The position numbers were made by a program, and so were the translations under genes. A stretch of DNA of 64,000 bases from Nocardioides cavernae (lineage in GTDB: Bacteria > Actinomycetota > Actinomycetes > Propionibacteriales > Nocardioidaceae). The stretch lies in assembly GCF_016907475.1 (NCBI RefSeq), contig NZ_JAFBCA010000001.1, positions 620,001-684,000 of the forward strand, in the 5' to 3' direction. Under the pieces are notes generated by a model that saw nothing but the letters and a program-made list of their open reading frames with translations, was not told the DNA's origin and did no database searches. Of this stretch, positions 57,101-64,000 are shown piece after piece. Within the stretch, counting starts at the first letter, position 1; each line of letters opens with the position of its first letter.

Positions 57101-58874
57101 GCGCCGAGACCGACGGGCTGATCGAGGACACCGCACGGTTGGGTCCGCGGCTGGAGAAGGCGGCCATGATGTCGCCGTTGGCGTCCTTGACGTCCGCGAG
57201 GGAGCCGGACAGGGCTGCCTTCGTGCCCGCGTGGGCGACGATGAACGCCTTCAGCGCGACGCCGTCGGCGTAGGTGATGTGCGCGGCCGGGAGGGCGTGC
57301 GCGTCACCGTTGAGGGAGGTGCCGCTGGCCTGGTCGTTGGCCAGGATCATGCCCTCGGCGCCGAGCTCGGCGAGGTTCTCGCCCTTCTCCACGCGGCCGT
57401 TGCCACCGCGGTCGCAGATGACGATGAGGCCCGACAGGTCCGTGCCCGCCGGGAAGGCGCCGACAGGAGTCTCGTCGTCGGGCTGGCTGCACCGGGCGTT
57501 GTTGTAGGGCGCGGAGCCCGCGTAGACGACCGGGAACGCGCCGTCGGTGGCGCCGGCCAGTCCGGCACCGGCGATGTCGGGCATGGTGGCCGCGTCGGTG
57601 GCGGTGATGCCGGTGACGGAGGCGACGTACTTGCGGTCGTGCGTGGTGGCACCGACCGTCGTCATCCACGGGACGTCTCCGGGGCTGCCGAGCGTGGCGG
57701 CACCGGGGCCGTCGTTGCCGGCGGAGGTGGCGACGTGGATCCCGGCGGCGCGGGCGTTGAGGAAGCCCACGGCGTCGGCGTCGGACCACGGGCTGGACGC
57801 GGCGCTGGAGCCGATGGAGTAGTTGATCACGTCGACGCCGTCGAGGATCGCCTGGTTGATGGAGGCGAGGATCGAGTAGCCCTGGCAGCCGCCGTCGCAG
57901 ACGTCGTAGCCGATGATGTTGGCGTGGGGCGCGACGCCCTTGATGGTGGAGGTCACCGAGAACTCGTGCTCGGTGCCCTTCGCGGAGTACGCCGTGGCCT
58001 CGACCTGGTTGCCGGCGGTCGTGCTGCCGGTGTGGCTGCCGTGGCCGTCGTCGTCGTACGGGTCGTCCTTCGGGTTGCCGCTGGTGGCGGGGTTCTCGAA
58101 GTTGTAGTAGCCGATCAGCTTGTCGTTGCAGCCCCAGTTCGCGACGTACTGCGCGGTGTTGGCCGGGTCGCACATGCCGAGGTACTTGCCGGCGCCGAGG
58201 GGGTTGGTGTGGTCGTAGCCGTCGCCACCGTCCTCGACGGGAACCGTGTCCGCGAAGGACGGGTTGGCCGGGTTCAGGCCGGAGTCGAGGATGCCGACGA
58301 TGACGCCCTCACCCTTGTTCCCCTCGAAACCCGCCGGCACGTTCGAGCCGTCCCAGACCGTCGGCGCACCGATCCACTCGGGCCCCTTGTCGGTCGTGAG
58401 CTGGCGCTCGAAGTCGACCTGGACGGCCGAGACGCCGTCGATCCGCGCGACCTCCTGGGCCTGCGTGCGGGTCAGCTGCACGGCGATGCCGTTGATCGCC
58501 TCGGTGTAGCGGTAGAGCACCTTGGCCGAACCGCCCGTCACCCGGGAGATCGAGGAGACGAGGTCGGCCTGCTCGGCCTTCAGCTCCTTGCGGTAGCCGG
58601 ACTCGGAGCCGGATGCGGCGGTGAGGCTGCGGTCCTGGGCCTGGTCGCGCGTGGGCACGGCCGGGGCCTCGAGCTGGACGATGTAGGTCTCGGCCTTGCT
58701 GCCGGTGCCCAGCTCGAGCACGGTCCCCTTGTCGAGGGCCTGGGCCGGCGATGCCTTGGCCGGCTTGAGCTGGCCGGGGTCGATGTCGGCTGCGTTGGCA
58801 GCCGTCCCCCACGGCACGAGTAGTGCGGCAGCGACGCTGGTGGCAGCGCCGGCCGCAACGGTACGACGGATCAC
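54144..58874 (-). CDS. large secreted S8 subtilisin-like protease
   Basis: Exported serine protease of 1576 residues. A signal peptide (TVAAGAATSVAAALLVPWGT...ANA) and an I9-type propeptide (ETYIVQLEAPAVP) precede the S8 domain, whose triad is Asp in VGILDSGLNP, His in DDDGHGSHTGS and Ser in ISGTSMASPHTAG, with the oxyanion Asn in TSAGNDGPG. A PA-like insertion sits between His and Ser. Beta-rich domains follow, including a DUF11-like module (SYSITDALPEGTTYVEGSA-like) and two Ig-like modules at the C-terminus (TPEGRVEFWAGD; TPTGTVEVTVKGAL). GTG 58874 has GGGAG six bases upstream. No sorting signal is seen, so it is probably released or held non-covalently. Confidence 0.93.
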   Translation of the reverse strand: MIRRTVAAGAATSVAAALLVPWGTAANAADIDPGQLKPAKASPAQALDKGTVLELGTGSKAETYIVQLEAPAVPTRDQAQDRSLTAASGSESGYRKELKAEQADLVSSISRVTGGSAKVLYRYTEAINGIAVQLTRTQAQEVARIDGVSAVQVDFERQLTTDKGPEWIGAPTVWDGSNVPAGFEGNKGEGVIVGILDSGLNPANPSFADTVPVEDGGDGYDHTNPLGAGKYLGMCDPANTAQYVANWGCNDKLIGYYNFENPATSGNPKDDPYDDDGHGSHTGSTTAGNQVEATAYSAKGTEHEFSVTSTIKGVAPHANIIGYDVCDGGCQGYSILASINQAILDGVDVINYSIGSSAASSPWSDADAVGFLNARAAGIHVATSAGNDGPGAATLGSPGDVPWMTTVGATTHDRKYVASVTGITATDAATMPDIAGAGLAGATDGAFPVVYAGSAPYNNARCSQPDDETPVGAFPAGTDLSGLIVICDRGGNGRVEKGENLAELGAEGMILANDQASGTSLNGDAHALPAAHITYADGVALKAFIVAHAGTKAALSGSLADVKDANGDIMAAFSSRGPNRAVSSISPSVSAPGVDILAAAGTKNSVEWHFISGTSMASPHTAGALALLKGMQLDVPAAEQWSPAEAQSALMTTAERDITDSDGTVADWFDMGSGRIELRRAAKAGLVLDEDLAGYQGADPAKGGDVRDLNTASMADDECLQTCDWTRTFTGTSTGAGTWTVSVEDISEGITLDADVDSIELTDGGTADVAVTATLDSGVATDEWLFGTLVLTPPAGSEAPVAHLPVGVLPSAGVLPSAIDITTRRDAGSQVTEDLEAIAITDLQVDASGLVPEASTTLSIVEDTTNTDAYDGNGTHVEMIEVPAGATSLIAKLENPTAPDFDMYVGTGAVSAANEIAMSASAGSNEAVEIANPEPGTYWVLVQNWEASAAGAADTTDLVTAVVAGDQGNLRAEGPEGAVPAATPFEIRTFWDESEMDAGEVWHGTLTLGTSPATKGDIGVVPVTVTRVADDVTKSADVEEAAPGDTITYTVDVAPNVSQEDLTYSITDALPEGTTYVEGSATDDATFADGVVSWSGTLGSTYGEEGNYTLTTSKQDPSCQTPFGPGYVDLYEVSDGAITTDPEIGFDEETGDTVSYTAFGTRQYGFYGEAYNGLRFSDDGFLAYGSGYAGRPWAPQAVPDALAPNNLAALLWQDMQIFYDEDANTGISLATAGAQVAVVEYDGMRLYDDETGAEGSLDMEVFAFTGSNDLVFAYDNVEAGAILDGATIGTENAQGTVGASLVNKGDASAVLEDGLNVCATYSEPQAEGASFSYQVTVDPTVGDKALTNKVVHTTDDPGAKPVSATHTVKIKGSAVSTNVALSLDPTTIETGGSTTASAQVFSTGPVTPEGRVEFWAGDRMVTSAPLDAAGKATASLTGFATAGTYPVTATYLGNTTSAAATSAPTNLVVKAPQAPAPKVKSRLEVDAPKVVEQGKKAKLKIAVSAPKVTPTGTVEVTVKGALEKQTWTLTLNRFGKAQLVLPKARKIGNIKVKVEYLGDAAVLGSKDRLKIKVAKK

Positions 58875-58969
58875 ACGGATCTCCCGTTCGGAATGAAGTG
58901 GGCCCACTGCACGACGACGCGCCCCCAAAATGAATGCGTACGGCGTGCGGGCAGAGAGTGAACAGGTGT

Positions 58970-58999
58970 ATCTGAAGTCACAGGAGCCGTACCTGTCAA
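58970..58999 (-). promoter_or_regulatory. candidate promoter of subtilase gene
   Basis: A perfect -35 TTGACA (58994-58999) with TCAGAT (58970-58975) 18 bases on, or AGATAC two bases earlier, on the minus strand. The leader would be about 90 bases. Confidence 0.4.
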
Positions 59000-59063
59000 C
59001 GAAAAGATCTACCGAAGTTCCTGCGTTAACCGAGACGTAACGCGGGAGGGCGTCCGGCGGTGG

Positions 59064-60224
59064 TCAGCGTCGGCCGGTGCGGTTGGCGGCGGGGAACCGG
59101 TTGGGACGTGCGACGACGCCGTCCAGGACGACCGGCCTGGCGCTCAGCGACTCGATGACGATCCGTCCGGCGCGGAGGCCGGAGTAGCGGTCGATGACGA
59201 CGAGCTGCTTCATCGCCGCCTTCGGGCCGGCGAGGTCCACGACGTGCCAGTCGCGCTTGCCGACGCGCACCCGCACCTTGCCGTGGCCACGGCCGGTGGC
59301 GGCGAGCAGCCGGAGCTCGCCCACCGTCGTCCGGGGCAGCACGAGGCGCGCGCCGCGTCGGGACGCCTTGATCGCGTCGCCGCGGAAGTAGCCGGGGCCG
59401 GTCACCTTCGCCCAGCCGCGCTGCCGGGTCAGGTTCCGCGGCACGAAGAACTCGATGGGCTCCGACCAGGCGCTCGCGTTGCCGGCGGGGTCGACGGTGC
59501 GCGCGGAGAAGCGGTGCCGCCCGGCGGTGGGGTCGGGCAGCTCCCAGCGGCCGCCGCCCGTGCACGCAACGGGCCGGTCGTTGTCGGTGCACTCGAAGCC
59601 CGAGCCCGCCTCGCTGCTGTTGAGCCGGATCGGCACGCCCGCGCCATTGACGACCGGCTGGGTCGGGGTGATCTCGTCGTAGGAGGTGCCGGTGACGAAG
59701 ACGAAGGGCGCGCGGGTGTCCTGTCCCCAGGTGAAGGTCGCCGGCGTGGGGTCCTCGTCGGGGGTGTCCGCCACGGTGGGCGGCAGCAGCGGGGCGGTGT
59801 CGGGGGTGCGGCCGCGGTCGCCGAGGTCGGCGGCGCGGGCCTCGAGGACGTAGCCCCCGGCCGCGGCGTCGGGCAGGTCGGCGTACGTCACCGGGCTGGT
59901 GCAGGCGCGCCAGTCGTGGGCCTGCGGCCCGCCGGTCAGCCGGCACTCGAGCCCGAAGGGGCCCTGGTCGCCGTCGGTGACCTGCCACCCGAGGGTGAAG
60001 GTCATCGACGACACGGTCACCAGCCCGGCGGCGTTGGGTGCGGGGGAGGCCGTCAGCGTGGTCTCGGGGGGCAAGCTGTCGTCACAGCCGTTCTGCAGGA
60101 CGCTCGGCGCGGTCTCGTCGACGCAGCCCGGGGTGGCGCCGGCCGGGGCCGCGGCCAGCGGCACCAGGCCACTGCCCAGCAGTGCCAGCACGGCCAGCCG
60201 GCTCGCGGTGCGGTGTCGAAGCAT
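59064..60224 (-). CDS. secreted beta-rich protein of unknown function
   Basis: A 386-residue exported protein: signal peptide (ASRLAVLALLGSGLVPLAAAPAGA), then a region with paired cysteines (LECRLTGGPQAHDWRACTSP and FECTDNDRPVACTGG) resembling bacterial Ig-like or chitinase-A-N modules (FSARTVDPAGNASAWSEP), and a basic C-terminal half with repeated beta strands (GKVRVRVGKRDWHVVDLAG). No catalytic motif is recognised. The ATG at 60224 has GGGAGGA upstream. It neighbours the subtilase on the same strand with 189 bases between, and may be a cell-surface or matrix protein. Confidence 0.75.
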   Translation of the reverse strand: MLRHRTASRLAVLALLGSGLVPLAAAPAGATPGCVDETAPSVLQNGCDDSLPPETTLTASPAPNAAGLVTVSSMTFTLGWQVTDGDQGPFGLECRLTGGPQAHDWRACTSPVTYADLPDAAAGGYVLEARAADLGDRGRTPDTAPLLPPTVADTPDEDPTPATFTWGQDTRAPFVFVTGTSYDEITPTQPVVNGAGVPIRLNSSEAGSGFECTDNDRPVACTGGGRWELPDPTAGRHRFSARTVDPAGNASAWSEPIEFFVPRNLTRQRGWAKVTGPGYFRGDAIKASRRGARLVLPRTTVGELRLLAATGRGHGKVRVRVGKRDWHVVDLAGPKAAMKQLVVIDRYSGLRAGRIVIESLSARPVVLDGVVARPNRFPAANRTGRR

Positions 60225-60270
60225 GGGTCCTCCCTCGTGTCCGGCGCGCTCCCGGGGCGCCCTCACCGGG

Positions 60271-61608
60271 TCAACGAGCGGCGGTGGCTCCGGTCACGAG
60301 CCACCGGTCGCCGCGTGCGCGCCACGAGAGCAGCACGCCGCGGGCGCCCATGAACACGATGGTCATCGCGACCCAGACCGCGACCAGCCCGTGGGGGAGC
60401 GTGGCCGCCCAGAGCGCGGCTGGTGCGTACGCCGCCAGCACGACCAGGCCGGCCCACGCGAGGTAGGCGCCGTCGCCGGCGCCGATGAGCACCCCGTCGA
60501 GGACGAAGACCATCCCGGCGACCGGTTGCCCGATCGCGGCGACGAGCAGCACCGGCACGAGCAGGTCGCGCACCGCGGGGTCGGTGGTGAAGAGCGCGCC
60601 GATGAACGGGGACACGGCGGCCAGGGCGAGCCCGGCGACGATCCCGCTGCCCCAGCCCCACTGCACCATCCGGCGGGTGAGGCGGCGGGTGCCCTCGACG
60701 TCGCCGCTGCCCAGCGCCCGGCCGGTGAGGGCCTGGGCGGCGATCGCGATCGCGTCGAGGCCGAAGGCGAGGAAGCTCCAGAGGGTGATCGCGATCTGGT
60801 GGGTGGCGATGTTGACGTCGGTGGCTCCGGTGCCGACGCGGGTCACGGCGTACGTCCCGACGAGGAGGCAGGCCCGCAGTGCGAGGGTGCGGACGACGAG
60901 CGCGACGGCGGCGTGCGCGGCGGCCGCGATGCCGGCGCGGTCCGGGCTCAGGGGAGCGTCGTGCTCCCGGGCGGCGCGGACCACGACGACGAGGAACCAC
61001 AGCGCGCTGATCACCTGGGCGAGGACCGAGCCGATGGCGGACCCGGCGATCCCGAGGTCGAGGCCGTAGACGAGCACGACGTTGAAGAGGATGTTGAGGC
61101 CGTTGCCCACGACCGCGACCAGCAGCGGCGTACGTGTGTCCTGCAGCCCGCGCAGCACCCCGGTCGCGGCCAGCATGACCAGCAGCGGGGTGGTGCCGAG
61201 GAAGGCGATGCCGAGGTAGGTCTCGGCGTGGTCGGCGACCTCGGCCCCGGTGTCGAAGACGCCGACCAGCGCCGGGGTGAGCGCGATGCCGCCGACGGTG
61301 GCGACCACCCCGATGATGACGGCGAGCCACACGCCGTCGACCCCCTGGGCGAGGGCGGCTCGGAGGTCGCCCGCGCCCAGGTGGCGGGCGACGCTGGCGG
61401 TGGTGCCGTAGGCGAGGAAGACGCACAGCCCGACGACCGTCTGGAGGACGACCGCGGCGACGCCGAGGCCCGCGAGCTCGGGCGTGCCGAGGTGGCCGAC
61501 GATGGCGGCGTCGGACAGCAGGAAGAGCGGTTCGGCGACGAGCGCGAGGAAGGCCGGGACGGCCAGGCGGAGGATCTCGCGGTCTGTCTCGCGGTGGTCG
61601 GCCTTCAC
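60271..61608 (-). CDS. MATE family efflux transporter
   Basis: Multidrug and toxin extrusion (MATE/DinF-like) transporter of 445 residues with about 12 helices in two halves; family segments are PLFLLSDAAIVGHLGTPELAG, GVLRGLQDTRTPLLVAVVGNGLNI and AIAAQALTGRALGSGD. It would export organic cations using Na+ or H+. The GTG at 61608 has a TAGGGT hexamer six bases upstream. A MATE gene just before dnaB is also found in Streptomyces, so this is the ancestral position. Confidence 0.93.
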   Translation of the reverse strand: MKADHRETDREILRLAVPAFLALVAEPLFLLSDAAIVGHLGTPELAGLGVAAVVLQTVVGLCVFLAYGTTASVARHLGAGDLRAALAQGVDGVWLAVIIGVVATVGGIALTPALVGVFDTGAEVADHAETYLGIAFLGTTPLLVMLAATGVLRGLQDTRTPLLVAVVGNGLNILFNVVLVYGLDLGIAGSAIGSVLAQVISALWFLVVVVRAAREHDAPLSPDRAGIAAAAHAAVALVVRTLALRACLLVGTYAVTRVGTGATDVNIATHQIAITLWSFLAFGLDAIAIAAQALTGRALGSGDVEGTRRLTRRMVQWGWGSGIVAGLALAAVSPFIGALFTTDPAVRDLLVPVLLVAAIGQPVAGMVFVLDGVLIGAGDGAYLAWAGLVVLAAYAPAALWAATLPHGLVAVWVAMTIVFMGARGVLLSWRARGDRWLVTGATAAR

Positions 61609-61614
61609 AGGTTC

Positions 61615-61620
61615 ACCCTA
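61615..61620 (-). promoter_or_regulatory. -10 element, leaderless, MATE gene
   Basis: TAGGGT on the minus strand, six bases before GTG 61608. Confidence 0.45.
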
Positions 61621-61836
61621 GGAACCCCGCAGACTTCGTCGATTGCGGGGCGACATAGCGACGGCTGTGCCTCGACGTACATAGCCCGATGGGACTACCT
61701 GTGTATGGCCGTGTGGATGACGCGTGTCCAACGCTGGTCGAGGCAGGGGAGGGGGCGAGCGGCGAGCATCCTCCAGATGGCGGACAGGTGAACGGACCCA
61801 GGGGCTGGGTATTTTTTGTCCACAGGGTGTGGGATG

Positions 61837-61857
61837 CGTTTGCGCAGGTCAGCGGCC
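61837..61857 (+). repeat. origin-associated 21-base element, copy B
   Basis: Identical over 21 bases to 17018-17038 in oriC, and extended by a shared GTA one base later; it starts 12 bases after a perfect DnaA box. Confidence 0.75.
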
Positions 61858-61945
61858 TGTACGGCACAAAGGTTCCGGCTGCCTCCACAGGGTCGTCCAC
61901 GGCATGTGCACCTGAGGCAGCGTGTCGTCCACGTGTGTGCCCAGC

Positions 61946-61968
61946 TTGTCCACAGACCCTGTGGACAA
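61946..61968. promoter_or_regulatory. inverted pair of perfect DnaA boxes
   Basis: TTGTCCACAG, three bases, CTGTGGACAA: a perfect dyad about 165 bases before the dnaB start. Confidence 0.8.
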
Positions 61969-62134
61969 CTCGGCGCCGTCGGCTTCCCACGAGGCCGTGC
62001 GAGCACGTACGGTCCTGCGCGAACCAGTGATGGAAACGGCTGGTGGACTCGGGTGCGAGCGGAGCCGGCAGCGATGTCGGTGGTCGTCCCTAACGTCGTG
62101 GTCAGTGGACCCGAGCGAGATGGAGGGAGCACCG

Positions 62135-63538
62135 GTGAGCGTCACCTTCGAGGGGGACACCGACGAGGCATGGGGCGACGGACCGGCGGCCTACGAGCCC
62201 GGCAGCTCGCCGCGCTCCCCGGGTGACCGGACGCCTCCGCAGGACAACGCGGCGGAGCAGAGCGTGCTCGGCTCGATGCTGCTGTCGAAGGACGCGATCG
62301 CCGACGTCGTCGACGTGATCAAGGGCGTCGACTACTACCGTCCGGCCCACGAGGTCATCCACGACGCGATCATCGACCTCTACGGTCGTGGCGAGCCCGC
62401 CGACCCGATCACGGTGGCCGCCGAGCTGGTGAAGCGCGGCGAGCTGGTGCGCATCGGTGGCGCCCCCTACCTCCACACCCTGTCGGCCAACGTGCCGATC
62501 GCGGCCAACGCCGGCTACTACGCCGAGATCGTGCGCGACAAGGCGATCCTGCGCCGCCTGGTCGAGGCCGGCACCCGCATCGCCGCCCTCGGCTACTCCG
62601 GCGAGGGCGAGATCGACGACGTCGTCGACAACGCGCAGGCCGAGGTCTACAAGGTCACCGACCGACGCGCGGCCGTCGACTACGCACCGTTGAGCGACAT
62701 CATGAGCGGCGTCCTCGACGAGATCGAGGCGATCGGCAACCGCGAGGCCGGCCTCTACGGCGTGCCGACCGGTTTCGCCGACCTCGACGACCTGACCAAC
62801 GGTCTCCACTCCGGCCAGATGATCATCGTGGCGGCGCGTCCCGCCATGGGGAAGTCGACGCTCGCCCTGGACTTCTGCCGCGCGGCGTCGATCCACAACA
62901 ACCTGACGAGCTGCTTCTTCAGCCTCGAGATGACGCGCTCGGAGATCATGATGCGCCTGCTCTCGGCCGAGGCGAAGGTGCCGCTCAACCACATCCGCAA
63001 CGGCACGATGCGCGACGACGACTGGGAGAAGCTCGCCCGCAAGATGGGCCAGGTGTCCGGGGCGCCGATGTTCATCGACGACAGCCCCAACATGACGATG
63101 ATGGAGATCCGGGCCAAGGCCCGGCGGCTCAAGCAGCGCCACGACCTCAAGCTCATCGTCATCGACTACATGCAGCTGATGAGCTCGGGCAAGAAGGTCG
63201 AGTCCCGCCAGCTCGAGGTCTCGGAGTTCTCCCGCAACATCAAGCTCCTCGCCAAGGAGCTCGAGCTGCCGATCATCGCGCTGTCCCAGCTCAACCGTGG
63301 TCCCGAGCAGCGCGGCGACAAGCGCCCGATGATGAGCGACCTGCGTGAGTCCGGCTCGCTCGAGCAGGACGCCGACATGGTGATCCTGCTCCACCGCGAC
63401 GACGTCTACGAGAAGGAGTCGACCCGCCCCGGCGAGGCCGACCTCATCGTCGCCAAGCACCGCAACGGCCCCACCCGCGACCTCACCGTCGCCTTCCAGG
63501 GCCACTACTCCCGCTTCGTGGACATGGCCCAGGGCTGA
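62135..63538 (+). CDS. dnaB: replicative DNA helicase DnaB
   Basis: Hexameric 5'-3' helicase of the replication fork. The N-terminal domain covers residues 30-135 (NAAEQSVLGSMLLSKDAI); the RecA-like C-terminal domain has Walker A ARPAMGKST, FFSLEMTRSEIMMRL, Walker B LIVIDYMQLM and the arginine-finger region RESGSLEQDADMVILLHR. It has 467 residues from the GTG at 62135, which has GGAGGGAG upstream; the longer in-frame extension is not DnaB. There is no intein, unlike some mycobacterial dnaB genes. Its loader is likely DciA (12839). Confidence 0.98.
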   Translation: MSVTFEGDTDEAWGDGPAAYEPGSSPRSPGDRTPPQDNAAEQSVLGSMLLSKDAIADVVDVIKGVDYYRPAHEVIHDAIIDLYGRGEPADPITVAAELVKRGELVRIGGAPYLHTLSANVPIAANAGYYAEIVRDKAILRRLVEAGTRIAALGYSGEGEIDDVVDNAQAEVYKVTDRRAAVDYAPLSDIMSGVLDEIEAIGNREAGLYGVPTGFADLDDLTNGLHSGQMIIVAARPAMGKSTLALDFCRAASIHNNLTSCFFSLEMTRSEIMMRLLSAEAKVPLNHIRNGTMRDDDWEKLARKMGQVSGAPMFIDDSPNMTMMEIRAKARRLKQRHDLKLIVIDYMQLMSSGKKVESRQLEVSEFSRNIKLLAKELELPIIALSQLNRGPEQRGDKRPMMSDLRESGSLEQDADMVILLHRDDVYEKESTRPGEADLIVAKHRNGPTRDLTVAFQGHYSRFVDMAQG

Positions 63539-63564
63539 GAGGCGCTGACGGCGTTCCGCCGCAC

Positions 63565-63596
63565 CACCCTCCTCTGCCCGAGGACAGAGGCGGGTG
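63565..63596 (+). terminator. dnaB terminator
   Basis: CACCCTCCTCTG pairs with CAGAGGCGGGTG (one mismatch) around an eight-base loop, 27 bases past the dnaB stop. Confidence 0.65.
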
Positions 63597-63633
63597 CGTC
63601 TGCAGACAGAGGTCCGGGACCATTGACCGGGCG

Positions 63634-63639
63634 TAGCCT
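63634..63639 (+). promoter_or_regulatory. -10 element, leaderless, last gene
   Basis: TAGCCT, six bases before ATG 63646. Confidence 0.45.
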
Positions 63640-63645
63640 GCCGGG

Positions 63646-64000
63646 ATGACGGGTCGCGATGCCGAGCAGGCGCACGACCGCGGAGCATGGGCGATGCTGG
63701 CCCGGCGGCTGTCGCCCTACCTGGACCTCGCGATCGGGCTCGCCGCCGCAGCCATGTCCGTCGCGTCGTTGCTGAGCACCGACGTGGCCAGCATCGACCC
63801 CCGGCTCGAGCCCGCCGACCCGTTGTCGGTGGCAGCCACTCTCGTGGCGGGGCTGTCACTGATCTGGCGTCGTCGCCGTCCAGTGACCGCGTTCGCCGTG
63901 TTCGTCACGTGCTGCCTCGTCGTGACCTTGACCGACCACTACATCGGCCTGCTCTCGGTCCTGCTGCTGTTCAGCCTCTACTCCCTCGCCGCGCACAGCC
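63646..64000 (+). CDS. sensor histidine kinase N-terminus (partial)
   Basis: Only the first 118 residues are in the window. They contain three hydrophobic segments (LDLAIGLAAAAMSVASLL; VAATLVAGLSLIW followed by RRRRPVTAFAVFVTCCLVV; YIGLLSVLLLFSLYSLAAH). The WRRRRPVTAF turn is typical of the membrane input domain of actinobacterial NarL-partner histidine kinases. The kinase core would lie beyond 64000, so the assignment rests on the input domain alone. Confidence 0.65.
   Translation, partial: MTGRDAEQAHDRGAWAMLARRLSPYLDLAIGLAAAAMSVASLLSTDVASIDPRLEPADPLSVAATLVAGLSLIWRRRRPVTAFAVFVTCCLVVTLTDHYIGLLSVLLLFSLYSLAAHS

Larger units (their letters stand above)
61609..62134. promoter_or_regulatory. dnaB upstream region with DnaA-box cluster
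   Basis: This 526-base gap has no gene. It has three perfect DnaA boxes: TTGTCCACA at 61816-61824 and 61946-61954, and TGTGGACAA at 61960-61968; the last two form an inverted pair three bases apart with 10-bp arms. TCGTCCACG-type near boxes are at about 61893 and 61926, and a T-run (TATTTTTTG, 61810-61818) precedes the first box. A 21-base element identical to one in oriC is at 61837. A CCCGCA/TGCGGG hairpin near 61625 lies beside the MATE start. Confidence 0.7.

Noticed and set aside
54132..58823. Open frame of 1563 codons antisense to the subtilase gene
   Set aside because: It is the shadow frame of a GC-rich gene: low-complexity Val/Gly/Arg/Asp product, no domains, while the opposite strand encodes a clear protease with signal peptide and triad.

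Overview
The window is a very GC-rich actinobacterial chromosome segment around the replication origin. Gene content and order (gyrA-gyrB-dciA-recF-gnd-dnaN-oriC-dnaA-rpmH-rnpA-yidD-yidC-jag-rsmG-parA-parB, then trxA/trxB-sigM-murJ-pcnA, then ino1-padR-ponA, then rpsF-ssb-rpsR-rplI-dnaB) match the origin region of Actinomycetota. A Nocardioidaceae/Propionibacteriales member is my best guess, from general resemblance of the proteins and order; it is not proven by the sequence alone.

Layout. 1-6420: envelope and accessory genes (helical membrane protein, acyltransferase-patatin pair, DUF3817, SURF1, an ECF42-type sigma factor with its YCII/DGPF partner, a LysE exporter). 6585-7557: tRNA-Ala, the tiny DLW-39 gene, tRNA-Ile and a DUF3566 membrane protein. 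7565-18674: the leftward replication block gyrA, gyrB, dciA, recF, gnd, dnaN, dnaA, with oriC between dnaN and dnaA. 19179-24464: the rightward block from rpmH to parB, including three parS sites. 24672-30127: acyltransferase, aminotransferase, GNAT, thioredoxin and thioredoxin reductase, the last two separated by a MarR-membrane protein pair. 30228-39255: anti-sigma factor, SigM-like sigma, pseudokinase, murJ, DUF6049 and pcnA. 39262-47650: HAD phosphatase, inositol-phosphate synthase, PadR regulator, bifunctional PBP, polytopic membrane protein, alanine-racemase-like protein and FemAB peptidyltransferase. 48027-51422: secreted repeat protein plus class F sortase, endonuclease IV and a Ser/Thr kinase. 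51637-53556: rpsF-ssb-rpsR-rplI. 53627-61608: lipoprotein, a giant secreted subtilase, another secreted protein and a MATE exporter. 62135-63538: dnaB, followed by the start of a probable histidine kinase that runs off the window.

How it works together. DnaA, DciA, DnaB, DnaN, RecF, gyrase and SSB cover initiation, helicase loading, fork progress and topology; ParA/ParB with parS segregate the new origin. RnpA, YidD, YidC, Jag and RsmG are the usual translation and membrane-insertion neighbours. MurJ, its pseudokinase, SigM and anti-sigma, the PBP and FemAB concern cell-wall assembly. Many first genes of transcription units have a TANNNT hexamer 6-8 bases before the start codon and no ribosome-binding site, suggesting leaderless mRNAs.

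Most unusual signals. A 21-base element is identical at oriC and upstream of dnaB and 18/21 conserved upstream of dnaA, each time near perfect DnaA boxes. The dnaB upstream region carries its own DnaA-box cluster with a perfect inverted pair. A palindromic repeat of about 32 bases sits in frame inside the dnaA linker and again downstream of parB. No CRISPR array, insertion sequence or prophage was seen.
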